Assembly: GCA_005281725.1 (NCBI GenBank)
Contig: SSBO01000009.1
Span: 11,918,250-11,982,249 of the forward strand
Direction of reading: 5' to 3'
Length of the DNA stretch: 64,000 nt
Origin: Wuchereria bancrofti
Taxonomy: Eukaryota > Nematoda > Chromadorea > Rhabditida > Onchocercidae
Shown: one piece after another, positions 14,234 through 24,784 of the stretch
How the letters are laid out: the number at the start of each line of letters is the position of its first letter
How positions within the stretch are numbered: the stretch's first letter is position 1
Program-made: the position numbers and the translations under genes
Notes under the pieces: generated by a model
Databases searched by the model: none
Seen by the model: the letters and a program-made list of their open reading frames with translations, nothing else
Told to the model about the DNA's origin: nothing

Positions 14234-15918
14234 TGCTATACTGTACATGATATTATTGCTGTTAGTCGGGTTATTATTGCTTTTATCATGGTGTGTTCGA
14301 AACAAAATTATTGAAAGTTATGCACTAAATTAAGAAAAAGAAAAATCAAAATTGTCTAATAAATTTATTTAACTAGTCACTTATTATTGCAACTAAAATT
14401 AGCAAAATTGATCTTTCAAAAATTTCTCTTTATTTTATTATTTATTAAATAATTATTTATTAAATAAATACTGATTCGCTATTACTATGCAAAACATAAA
14501 TATGCAATGAAAGTTTGAATCATTTCCGATGTGAAAAACATTTATGTAATTAACAGTAAGGAAATTTCAAATTATTACGACAAAACTTTGAGCACTGTTT
14601 GAATGACATATCTAATGTTACAATGTATTCTTTAATGCATCAATTATGTGAAATTTTTTTTCTTTCTTTGATTTTAAATTGAATTTACTATTTTAGCTAC
14701 ACTTGTAACTTCATGTGCATACACTTCCTTTCCCTTTCCCATTTTAAATATTTATTTTCCAAATTTAATTTCTCTTTAACCGTTTTTTGAATGATTTCGT
14801 TATGTTTTTATTTGAATATTGTTGTAAGAATTGCTGCAAAATATTGCTGCAATTTTAACTTGACAAGAATGTAGATAATAAAATATGCAACATATCACAC
14901 ACAGCGTTATAACCATACCAGAAAATGCCTGCATAGAAGGAAGGGTATTCCTCACTGAAATCATGTCATGTCAAATCATTAACCTGCTNGTACCACATCC
15001 AAAAATTTTAAGCCCACCGATGAAAATACTCCACCATGAAGCATATGGTAGTGCAGAAGGAATTGCTTTACTTTATCAGGATAATGTTCCAACTAATGAT
15101 ATCGATCATATTTATGGTACCAGTTCTAGCAAACATCATTATCCATCATTTACTTTTACTCGTTAATGCTATACTGTACATGATATTATTGCTGTTAGTC
15201 GGGTTATTATTGCTTTTATCATGGTGTGTTCGAAACAAAATTATTGAAAGTTATGCACTAAATTAAGAAAAAGAAAAATCAAAATTGTCTAATAAATTTA
15301 TTTAACTAGTCACTTATTATTGCAACTAAAATTAGCAAAATTGATCTTTCAAAAATTTCTCTTTATTTTATTATTTATTAAATAATTATTTATTAAATAA
15401 ATACTGATTCGCTATTACTATGCAAAACATAAATATGCAATGAAAGTTTGAATCATTTCCGATGTGAAAAACATTTATGTAATTAACAGTAAGGAAATTT
15501 CAAATTATTACGACAAAACTTTGAGCACTGTTTGAATGACATATCTAATGTTACAATGTATTCTTTAATGCATCAATTATGTGAAATTTTTTTTCTTTCT
15601 TTGATTTTAAATTAATTGAATTTACTATTTTAGCTACACTTGTAACTTCATGTGCATACACTTCCTTTCCCTTTCCCATTTTAAATATTTATTTTCCAAA
15701 TTTAAAATCACGTTTTTTGAATGATTTCGTTATGTTTTTATTTGAATATTGTTGTAAGAATTGCTGCAAAATATTGCTGCAATTTTAACTTGACAAGAAT
15801 GTAGATAATAAAATATGCAACATATCACACACAGCGTTATAACCATACCAGAAAATGCCTGCATAGAAGGAAGGGTATTCCTCACTGAAATCATGTCATG
15901 TCAAATCATTAACCTGCT
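14057..15918. repeat. Near-identical ~930-bp tandem copy with a single N at the junction
   Basis: Bases 14057-14988 recur at 14990-15918. The copies start at the same GTACCACATCC and end at the same AACCTGCT. They are separated by one N at 14989. By eye they differ at two places: an AATT insertion in the second copy near 15612, and a 7-base shorter, altered stretch near 15703-15710. The unit holds the 3' part of the last Flamingo exon plus its 3' flank. An N exactly at the junction and the allele-like indels point to two contig ends, perhaps two haplotypes, being joined without merging. Confidence 0.9.
14991..15166 (+). pseudogene. Duplicate of the last Flamingo exon (3' part)
   Basis: The copy repeats the tail-coding frame from [10 protein letters not shown] to the stop after FTFTR. 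It lacks the splice acceptor and the first part of the exon, because the duplication begins inside the exon. It is probably an assembly duplicate of 14057-14233 rather than a second functional exon; its upstream reading frame runs into the N. Confidence 0.8.
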
Positions 15919-17566
15919 GCAAGACGATCAATTTAAATCACTTCAATCCATTCATCTATCTTCGATTAACCATCCAATGATGTTTATGATTCGATTTGTT
16001 TTATCAATAACAAATGTCGATTTCAAAATTTTTTACAAAATATATTGTAATGATGAATGAATGCAATAAATATCTCAGTGTTTATCAGTGTATGTGTGTG
16101 TGTGTATGTGTGTATGCGCCTATATTTGTGTCTGTATTTGTGTCATTAAGATTTAAAGTCATTCATCATAAAGCGATTGGAGGTGGTTTAAAAATAATTA
16201 AAAAAAGAATGGATATTTGTCGTGTCACTTTAAATAGACCAGTAAAGTAGGAAGAAATGAAATAGATGTTGAACCTTTCTTTTTACATGCCAGTACATCA
16301 TGTCATTCTGAGTGCTTAAATCTTTTTTTTAAAATGCAATCCATAGATACTTTAGTGGTTCTATGGACCTGGAATTCATCTTTTCCCATTAGAATCTATC
16401 AGAAATTATCTTCATTTAAATTATTTGTCACTTAATCCTTCCTTGTTTGAATGAATTATTAGCAATACCATACCAATCATTGTCCATATTTCCTCTCTTT
16501 TTAAATTTTGTAAAACTGTTCATTAGGAGAATTACGATTAAGAATTATTATTTTATAAACCAATGGAAAAGTAACTAAACTATGGATTATTCTTACTTTG
16601 CTAACTTTGGTGTTCTATTATTACCTCATTGAGAGATATCATTATTGAAAATCTATTTAGAAACTGAAATTGATGTTGAAGGGAAGAGTAAGTGATATAG
16701 AAAAAGAAATTTACAAAGTTAAATATTTAATTGAAAATTTTCAATTAATTTCAACCAATAAATCAATAAATATTAATTGGCAATAATAATGTGATTTTGT
16801 CATAAATTTACTGACTTTAGCTTCAATAATAGTAAAACTATTTATTTCAAGTAAACTTTGAAAATTTCAAATGTGGTGTATTGAAAACAAAAATAAAGTT
16901 TAATGAAACAGTTCGTAGAAATTATCGTGTCGTTCGTTTTTTCCAGATTCGAACTTCCTTGAGAAAATAAGTCAATTTTAATTTAACAGTAATTCCTAAA
17001 CAACAAATCATTTTTACAAATATAATTGAACTCTAATGATATTGCGTATTATATTAGATAAAAATGGTGAGGGTGCTTCGAAGGATCCTATTCGTTTAAA
17101 AAAATGCAAATGCATAATCGGTATGATCTAGTTCTCATCTGAAATTGAAATAACAGTCGGAGAAATGAATAGGTTTCAAACCATTCTCCAGTATTTTCGT
17201 TTTTCGAGAATAATGTAGACTTAATTCACTTCATTTTCCACCGAAATGATGAACCTTAGGTGAAAATAAAGTTTACCGGTTTGATATCATCGTGAATATT
17301 TTGATAAATGCAGTGAATACCTTAAAACTGTATCCATGTCAGAAATGACTTATATCGGATTGCTCCATGTAAATTCAAATGCGGCAACACGGCTATTTAG
17401 AAGTGATAAAGACCTTATCAGCATTTCTGAAATGTTTAACAGTGGCACAGAGCAGTATGTCAAGATAGATTGTGAAGTTATCTTTTATTCAAATATATCA
17501 AATTCTGCTCTATTTCAGATTTTGTATTAAAGGAGGAAAAAAGTTGATTGCAGGAAGATTTTTTTC
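15919..17566. other. Intergenic region after the Flamingo gene
   Basis: AT-rich sequence with no supported gene. It contains a short imperfect TG tract at about 16089-16115. Open frames here are short and show no family resemblance. Confidence 0.6.
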
Positions 17567-17583
17567 AGGGTATTTGAAAAAGT

Positions 17584-18375
17584 ATGACGGGAAGCATAAT
17601 TTGGTTGATTCTATTGTCAAGCGGAATTATTTGTGAAGCGCAATATCATAACTGTTTCATGTCCGGTGGTTATTCCGGACGGTCGACATGGTGCGGTGAA
17701 AACTCGAAAGATGAAGAGAATTTGAAGGATCCAGTGGAGATAATGAAGCGTGCAAAGGAATTCCTAGAAAAGCAAAGCAAAATTATGCTAGATCCAATGA
17801 CATGGACAATAGGACCACCAACACCACTACCATCCATCAGTATAACACCAGCAACTACAAAAGCAAATCCAGTACTTAATGTTGAACCTGATGTAACCGG
17901 AGTAAAATTACAACCATCATATATCCCGTTATATTCGGTAGCACTGCCTAACAATGCCAATTCATTCTTTACTCCTACTTCAGACGTTCCAACGAATGGT
18001 AACAATTTGCGGTTATTACCATTTGTTGGAATAATCTCTCCGGAAAATTCGCACAACCTTCAGAATATCCCTATTTCAACCAGCCAAGCAAACCTTCCCT
18101 TCCGTTTTGAAAATTCGAAGCAAATAAGTGTACAACAACAGCAATTTCAGAATCAAGCAAATCACTTGCTAAATAAAGAAAATGAAATGCCTCTTTTGTT
18201 GAAAATCCCACCAGCAACTTCACCAGTAAAATTTTCCGCTGAAGAGCAGAATCTAAAAGTGAAAGAAAACAATGACTTGACAGATATAGGTAACATAAAG
18301 CCAGTCAGGTTAGTCTTAAATCGGCCATTAGCAGCACTCTCATCCCGAAAAGGCAATCAATCAGTGAATGCTTAA
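17584..18375 (+). CDS. Secreted low-complexity protein of unknown function, 263 aa
   Basis: A single open exon begins with a clear signal peptide (hydrophobic stretch IIWLILLSSGIICEA). After it comes a short region with two cysteines (HNCF and WCGEN), a charged helix-like stretch (MKRAKEFLEKQSKIM), and a long Pro/Thr/Ser/Asn/Gln-rich tail. I do not recognise a family; it may be nematode-specific. The start is supported by a TTTTTTTCAG ending at 17568, just 15 bases before the ATG, which fits a spliced-leader acceptor. The reading frame continues after the TAA at 18373 for another 72 codons, with a strong hydrophobic segment (see findings). So the real product could be a type I membrane protein if the stop is an error, a polymorphism or read through. 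Confidence 0.65.
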   Translation: MTGSIIWLILLSSGIICEAQYHNCFMSGGYSGRSTWCGENSKDEENLKDPVEIMKRAKEFLEKQSKIMLDPMTWTIGPPTPLPSISITPATTKANPVLNVEPDVTGVKLQPSYIPLYSVALPNNANSFFTPTSDVPTNGNNLRLLPFVGIISPENSHNLQNIPISTSQANLPFRFENSKQISVQQQQFQNQANHLLNKENEMPLLLKIPPATSPVKFSAEEQNLKVKENNDLTDIGNIKPVRLVLNRPLAALSSRKGNQSVNA

Positions 18376-18594
18376 CTCTTTCCATTGATTCAAAAATCTC
18401 AAAATCAATTTTACTCGCTCAATCGTCCTTTAATTCAAGCAACATCCAACCTACCATCACATAGCACTGATACAAACTTATTGCCAGTTCCCTTGTGTTT
18501 TACTATTAGTCTAGCATTGCTACTTGCCATATTTGTTGTAACAAATCCCTATACATTCTCTCGAAATAAAATATTCCTCCTACTCAGCAAGTGA
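18376..18594 (+). other. In-frame open extension with a transmembrane segment
   Basis: Directly after the TAA at 18373-18375 the same frame stays open to a stop at 18592-18594. It encodes a Ser/Asn/Gln-rich stretch like the preceding protein, then a hydrophobic run (LCFTISLALLLAIFVV) followed by polar, basic residues. I found no intron with a plausible acceptor and matching phase that would skip the stop. Confidence 0.5.
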
Positions 18595-19373
18595 AATTGT
18601 AATTCCTTATATTGTAAAATTAACATAAACAAATCCGCACCACACGGTCCGCAAATAAATGATTGACGTATCGCCTCTACGTAGCAACAACTTACAAGTC
18701 CCATCCCCCTCCACTGAAACAGTTTCATTATTTCTTGGTACTTTTGTGCAAACCCCATGTACACTTCCTTCCTTTTTGTTCAATGAACAATCCAAATTTT
18801 TGACATTATTTATGCTAAATGGGAAAATGTATCTTCATGTCATTCCTCGAAGTTCATCTATTTTTGAATCTTTATTTCAAAACAAAAACAAACACTCCAA
18901 ACAATATATGGTACAGCGGTTCTCTGTGATAATGCTATGAAGTAACAGACCTTGAATAACCTATCAAGGAAATACATTTGACCACCTAATATCCTAGGTG
19001 TTGGAACGAATCAATTAACATCATTTGATGATACTGACAAAAAGGAAAATCAAACAGTTCCATTCGGCATGTTCTTTTTTTTTTTTTATTCACAGTAGGA
19101 CAATATGTCTTATAAATATATCCACAACAACAGAGAGAAGATAAATTCAATTTCCTGTTTTCTAGTCAAAGTTTATGGAAACGCATGCTCTATTCCAGAA
19201 ACTCAAATTGAAAAAAATCAAATTTCATTTTTTTTCTTTTGTTTAGCAAAGCACAATATAACATTTTTGGGATAAAAGAAAACAAAATGGAACAGGAAGA
19301 ACTATTTTCACAGATCAGAAAGTAAAATGAAAAAATTATTAATCTTTATTGGATGACAAAATTGAGGCTCGTA
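18595..19373. other. Convergent intergenic region
   Basis: This gap lies between the 3' ends of the secreted-protein gene (plus) and the CDK-like gene (minus). No supported gene is visible. It presumably holds both 3' untranslated regions. Confidence 0.5.
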
Positions 19374-21372
19374 TTATTCGCTAGTTGGAAGCTTTGTTCG
19401 ATCAACATCAGCGAAGTATGAATCGGTCAGGAGCTGTTTTGCAGAAATTCTTTTCTCCGGCTCGTAAGTAAGCATTTTCTGCAAAAATATGCACAAAAAA
19501 TGAAATAAAGACTGCCCTAGAAATCATAGTGTTGTCACTATAAGGTTAAAAGAGTCTCGTTTGATTTAAAATTTTTATCGAAAGATTCTCAACCTGCACG
19601 ATCATAATGCCACTAATATCCATAAAGTGATCAAGAATTTCATGAAGATGGTTATTCTTCCACTTAGGGAATGTTTCTGAACAATTGGGCACATTTGTGA
19701 GACTACGCAATGTTTCATCACATGGAGTCGATAGCACACTGAAAGTGCAATTATAAAAGATGGTGCGATAAATGTAGAGAAAAAAAAACATGATTAATAA
19801 ACATCAAGCAAACCTGAAAATGCGGAAAATCTGATCAATGTTCGAATCACCCGGAGGAAACAGTGCTTTCTTCACAGCCATTTCAGCAGCAATGCATCCA
19901 ATGCTCCATATGTCTACTGCCGATGTATAAGAGGTACAACCAAATAGTAATTCCGGAGCTTTATAATACTGGGTATGAGCCTGTAAACGATATTCAAACA
20001 TCTAATTTTGTGTCTAAGCACGGCTTTTCAGCTCTATTTTTGGAACATTGGAAACAAGAAAATGAAAAATAACCTTTAGCGTACAGTATATCTCTGGCGT
20101 GCTAACTGCTTCATGAAAATGGAACTCAGAAAGCTTAAGGAGACCCTTATTGTCAACAAGCAAATTCTCAGGTTTTAAATCACGATGAAGAATACTTCTT
20201 TGATGACAGTAGGAAATAGCTTGCAGAACCTGGTACAAATACGACTTCTGCTGTAATTAGACTTACAATTTCTCGTGAGGTTGTAAGGTTAGAATTCCAA
20301 TATCAAATAAACGAATTAAAATGAATTTTAATCACATATATTTTTCTTTCGCATTTGAAAGAATTAACAAGCTGCATTTTCGTGGATACGACGAAAGGAT
20401 CAATAGGGAAAGAGTCGTACTGACCTCGGCTTTATCCATCAATTTATTATTGGGAATTTTGCTGATGTAAGTCTTCAGATTCATGCTGATAAATTCAAAT
20501 ATCAGGTACAGTTGACTGTTGCTTATTATTACGTCTTCAAGGCTATAATTAATTCGTGAACAATTATTGTGAAGTGATTAGAGCTATAATGATATATCTG
20601 CACTAGTGAACCACACTTACTCATCGAATCTCAGATTAAAGTCGAGAATTCCCCACTTTAAATATTTGGTAGACAAAAACATCTAGCGCTCCAATTTTTA
20701 ACTGCACTTTAGGAATTTGCGTAACCAAAAATAATGTACAAAAATAGATTTTTAAATGAAATTCAACATTCTTTGGTGACACATGAACCTTCTGAAACTT
20801 TTGATGCTAAGTTTCGTTTCCTTCACTTGTTCATTAATCCCATCTGATATTATTCGGCCAAAATTCAAAATTTGTTTCTTGTTAAAAAGAACAAATGTCT
20901 CGTGCAAAACTGCGATATGCAGCTGTTACCAATGCTATGGCACTATAAGACTCCTCTCTGAACTTCTCGAATGTTATTAGTCAGTACACTGCAAATAAAA
21001 AAAAGAAATAAAACAAAACATACGAAATGATGTTTGGATGCCGCAGTAATTTAAGTAGCGTGATTTCCCGTACTAATGTAGCTGGTACACCGTTCTCAAA
21101 TGCTGAATTCATGTAGATTTTTTTGATTAAAACCATATTCCCTGCACGTTCATTGATAGTTTTGTAGACGCTGCCATACACTCCTAAAATGTTTAGGAAT
21201 AAAGGAACATTTTCAAAAATTTGGGTCACTATAGCTTTCAAAATTAAAATTTTTTAAGTTTAAAAATTTACAAACTTTTTTAATGTCTGAAACTAAACTT
21301 CAGTTTACCTTCACCAATCTTACTAACTCCAATGTAACAACCCTTCGAAACATTCGGTGGAATCGCATCCAT
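19374..21372 (-). CDS. CDK1/2-like protein kinase with degenerate DFG, probable pseudokinase, 311 aa
   Basis: Seven exons with fully consistent phases: 21309-21372, 21024-21183, 20425-20542, 20074-20250, 19814-19980, 19594-19738, 19374-19478. The fold is that of a CDK along its whole length. It has a [12 protein letters not shown] glycine loop, the beta-3 lysine in VLIKKI, and a PATLVRE helix where CDK1/2 have PSTAIRE. It keeps [33 protein letters not shown], the [13 protein letters not shown] segment and a C-terminal [17 protein letters not shown]. The magnesium-binding DFG is EFH (LKLSEFHF). The HRD aspartate and the helix-C glutamate are kept. The length matches CDK1/2. The ATG at 21370-21372 lies 2 bases after a TTTTAG that could be a trans-splice acceptor. 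Phosphotransfer is probably impaired; a cyclin-binding or scaffold role is inference. Confidence 0.88.
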
Positions 21373-24300
21373 ATCTAAAACTACAATTAGCAGCAGAAGC
21401 AATTAAAAGTTTTTCAAGCAAAATGAAGCAACATAAATTAGTCTCTAAGCGTATCTTTCTCACCACAAATTTTTCTCACCACAGTCCACCACAAATTTAT
21501 TATACGTTTGCTAAAAGTTTATACAATAATTTTTTATTTGCAATGCTGCGCAGAATAGATTGATCTAAAGAAGCCAACTTAACAAATTAAGCAAAACTTT
21601 AATATCCGAGCAGTCTAAATGATACAAATTCAAGATTAAGGTAACTACTCTTGTATATCCTTCCTAACTTATGCAGTATTACAAATGCTAAACAAACGAA
21701 ACTAAAGAAACACTACCTTTACTATACATACAAATAAGTCCGACAAATGATCATCGATAGAAACCCATCCCAAAAATCAAATTAGAAATGCTTATCAATT
21801 CATTCTTCTAATTGCTTCATTTCGTCATGACTGTGGTTGAACCTAATGTTTTAAGATTTCAACTTTGCTTATCTGACCACTAAGTCAGTCCATTGTATGA
21901 ATGGTCCTTAATGTATCCTCTTCAACAATGACCATTTGATACGATATCTAGGATATTTCATCGCTATCTCAATTATTCAACACTTCCATCAAATTCACTT
22001 TAAAACGACGACCCAAGTCTGGCACTAAAACTATCACTGCTGAGGTTTTGCATCATGCGAGGAAACCGGCAGACAACCAATCGATATCAGCTTAACCTTA
22101 AAAATGAGTCGCAAGCATGGCTGTCTATTACTATCATACATTTGCTTATCAATATTCAACATGTATAACCGTTCTAATAAAGAAAAAGAAAAATGATTGG
22201 AAAGATTTACAATTTTGAAATACTTTATAAGAAAGTATATTAATGATTCCCTATCATAGTTCATCTCATTTAAATTACTATTTGTCGTGCAAACATACTT
22301 GAAATCCTAATTTTAGGTTCACTAGTTTATCATAACCAAAACCAGTTCTTCAGCTTGTTGTAAAATATCAAATCAGTCGTTCATATCAAGTCAGCAATTC
22401 ATTTTATGTGATGCTATTCATGTCATGTCATGCATCGGCATTTTTAGATCGATAAGTGATAATCAGTTTAGAAAAAAGAAAATTTCCTACTGACATAACT
22501 TTGCTTTGTTTAATGATTTAATAAAACTATCGAATATAAAATATGCATTGTATGAAGAGAGATGACACCTAAAAGGCGACAACCAGAAAAGTACCACACG
22601 TTTCTTGGCAAACAGCCTACCAGGACATTAGCCAAGCAATCGTACCAATGAACGAACCTACCATTCACCACCATTACATATTGTGCAACTGATTGTTAGC
22701 AATATTTTGGCCTCGGCTACAGTATGACATTCATAGCAACAATCATTTTGTACCGTATACAAGCATATTCTGAATGGATGCTAGATGGGAGAGAGAGAGT
22801 GAGGGAGATGAAGAAAGGATGAGAGACAGAAGAGAGAAGAGGAAAAAAAGAGAGGAAGGAGCAAGAAAGCTACGTACGTGACATTTGATAAAAATAGGAC
22901 AATTACTCAGTTCAAATTATGATGGCGGGAACAATGGATGATGAAATATGGGTGAAGGGAGGAAGATTATTTCCCACATTTGTTTTAGCAATGTTAGATG
23001 GGTGGGCTACGTCCGTGTCTGTTTTTGTTTTCCTCTTGCTACGTCTAGATTACTCGTTGGGATCGACGCGATAATACACGTAATTCCGTCGTCATCGGAT
23101 AAGAGTAGACGCGAACCGCACCTTTAATTGTTCATAAAGTAAAGTAAAGGTATTAGGACGATTACTTAAGTGCTTGACGGTTGTGAGTTATGGAGAAAGT
23201 ATAAATATGACTGAATTTAGAATGTTATCATTTAGAGTGCTTTGAATTCATTGGAAGCGGTTTCGATTTGCAATTCGGCATGCTGCGAATACGACTACGT
23301 GTAGGAGGGGTGTGTTTTTGATATTTTTTCAGTTTTTCAAAAGTGAAAAGTGAAATTCGGTGACGTCTCGAATAAAATCTCGGATAAAGTCGGTGATGAA
23401 GTTGCTCATAGAATTTAGCAAAAAGTTCCAAACAAACAAAAACCCAAGCAATCCTTTGTAAAATCTTTTGGACAAGAACTTGAACGGTGGAGAATTATGG
23501 ATAGAATCTTAGACAGAATTGGGATATTTTGGACAGAATTTCAGACAAAATCTCAGACAAAACGTTGGACAACTTGACACAGCTTCTTTCCCCAAATTTA
23601 CCCATCTAATAAGCTGAAACTCTCAATCGAGAGAGAGATCTCAGTCTAATATCAATAATATCATTTAACGTAGCAAGGTTTTGTCCTGAATTCGGCACTT
23701 CCAGAAGAGCCTAATTGTGTCCGCCATCAATCTGTTTTATTCACCTGTTGGTTCTGTTAACCAATCTTCGTCGACTAACAGATTTTTCTTGGCTTGCATG
23801 GGGCATGCGTTCCAGAAATGGATATGAGGATAAATTGGTAATCCAAATCTTCAAATAGATTAATGGATTAAATCCAAAGCGTCAAATACTGTTTTGGTTG
23901 TTAGACTTCCGATATGTCCTTCAACCAAGAAAAAGTAATCTAAATATTAGCTGCAGCATTAGATAGTCCATTGAAAACGTGATCTACAGCTGGTTATATG
24001 AAATAGATTTTAACTATCGGATTCGTAGGTTTTTTCGAAAATTGCCCGCAGATAGCAGGATCTAATCCAAAGAATGCTAAACTGAATCATTCCTCTGCAC
24101 TTAGCATATCCACTTATCAGCAGTTTTGACGCAGTCTACATGGTACCATAAATCAACATTACAGTTAGTTACTCTGTGGTACTTAGCAGTATTTGGGAAA
24201 CTGTCATCCACCCACCATACTTAAGTTTCAGATATTGCAATAAATGGTTTGACTCCTTAACACTCACATTCTTCACTCTTCCATCCATTTTTTTGAAAGC

Positions 24301-24784
24301 AGTTCTAAGACTGATATTCTGCGTTTTCCCTTGGCTTTTCACATGGACAGCTAACTGTGAGCGATTTACCGTTCACGTATGTTAGTTGATTGCTGGGCCG
24401 AACCGTATATTACGCTGTCTGGCAACTTGAAAACCAATTCAAGGATCGAAAACTAAAAGTATATAGCCCGGAATACTGCTTCGTAATTTTTGTCGTCTTA
24501 TTTTATCATATTCTCTGTTCATATTTGTTTCTCACCGTCTTACGATACTTTGCGGCTCTTATTTTTTTCCAAGTGTTATTCAATCATATTCCGTCGTTTC
24601 TATGATTTTTCTGCCACCAAAACGATGAGCTGATGGGGGTAGCATAAATTCCAAGTGTGTATTAATAACCTGTGAATGACATGTCCGGAAGAAGAAACTG
24701 CTGATTTGGGACTTTCTGTATTCCTATATTTTGATGACTGTGATTCTTTAAAGTTGAATTATTGATTGATCATAGGCTCGAACA
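21373..24784. other. Large intergenic region between divergent genes
   Basis: About 3.4 kb separate the start of the CDK-like gene (minus) from the start of the JmjC gene (plus). No gene is supported. Notable contents are a purine-rich GA tract at about 22789-22870, short degenerate repeats of GGACAGAAT/AGACAAAAT type at about 23480-23575, and an 18-mer at 22599-22616 that recurs at 32779. Both promoters must lie here. Confidence 0.55.
22789..22870. repeat. Purine-rich (GA-type) low-complexity tract
   Basis: About 80 bases of almost pure A/G on the plus strand, with short GAGA runs, between the two divergent genes. Such tracts can sit near promoters, but no function can be read from the sequence. 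Confidence 0.7.

Noticed and set aside
16080..16140. Possible gene around the TG-rich tract
   Set aside because: The open frame there is mostly a translation of the TG microsatellite (repeated Cys-Val).
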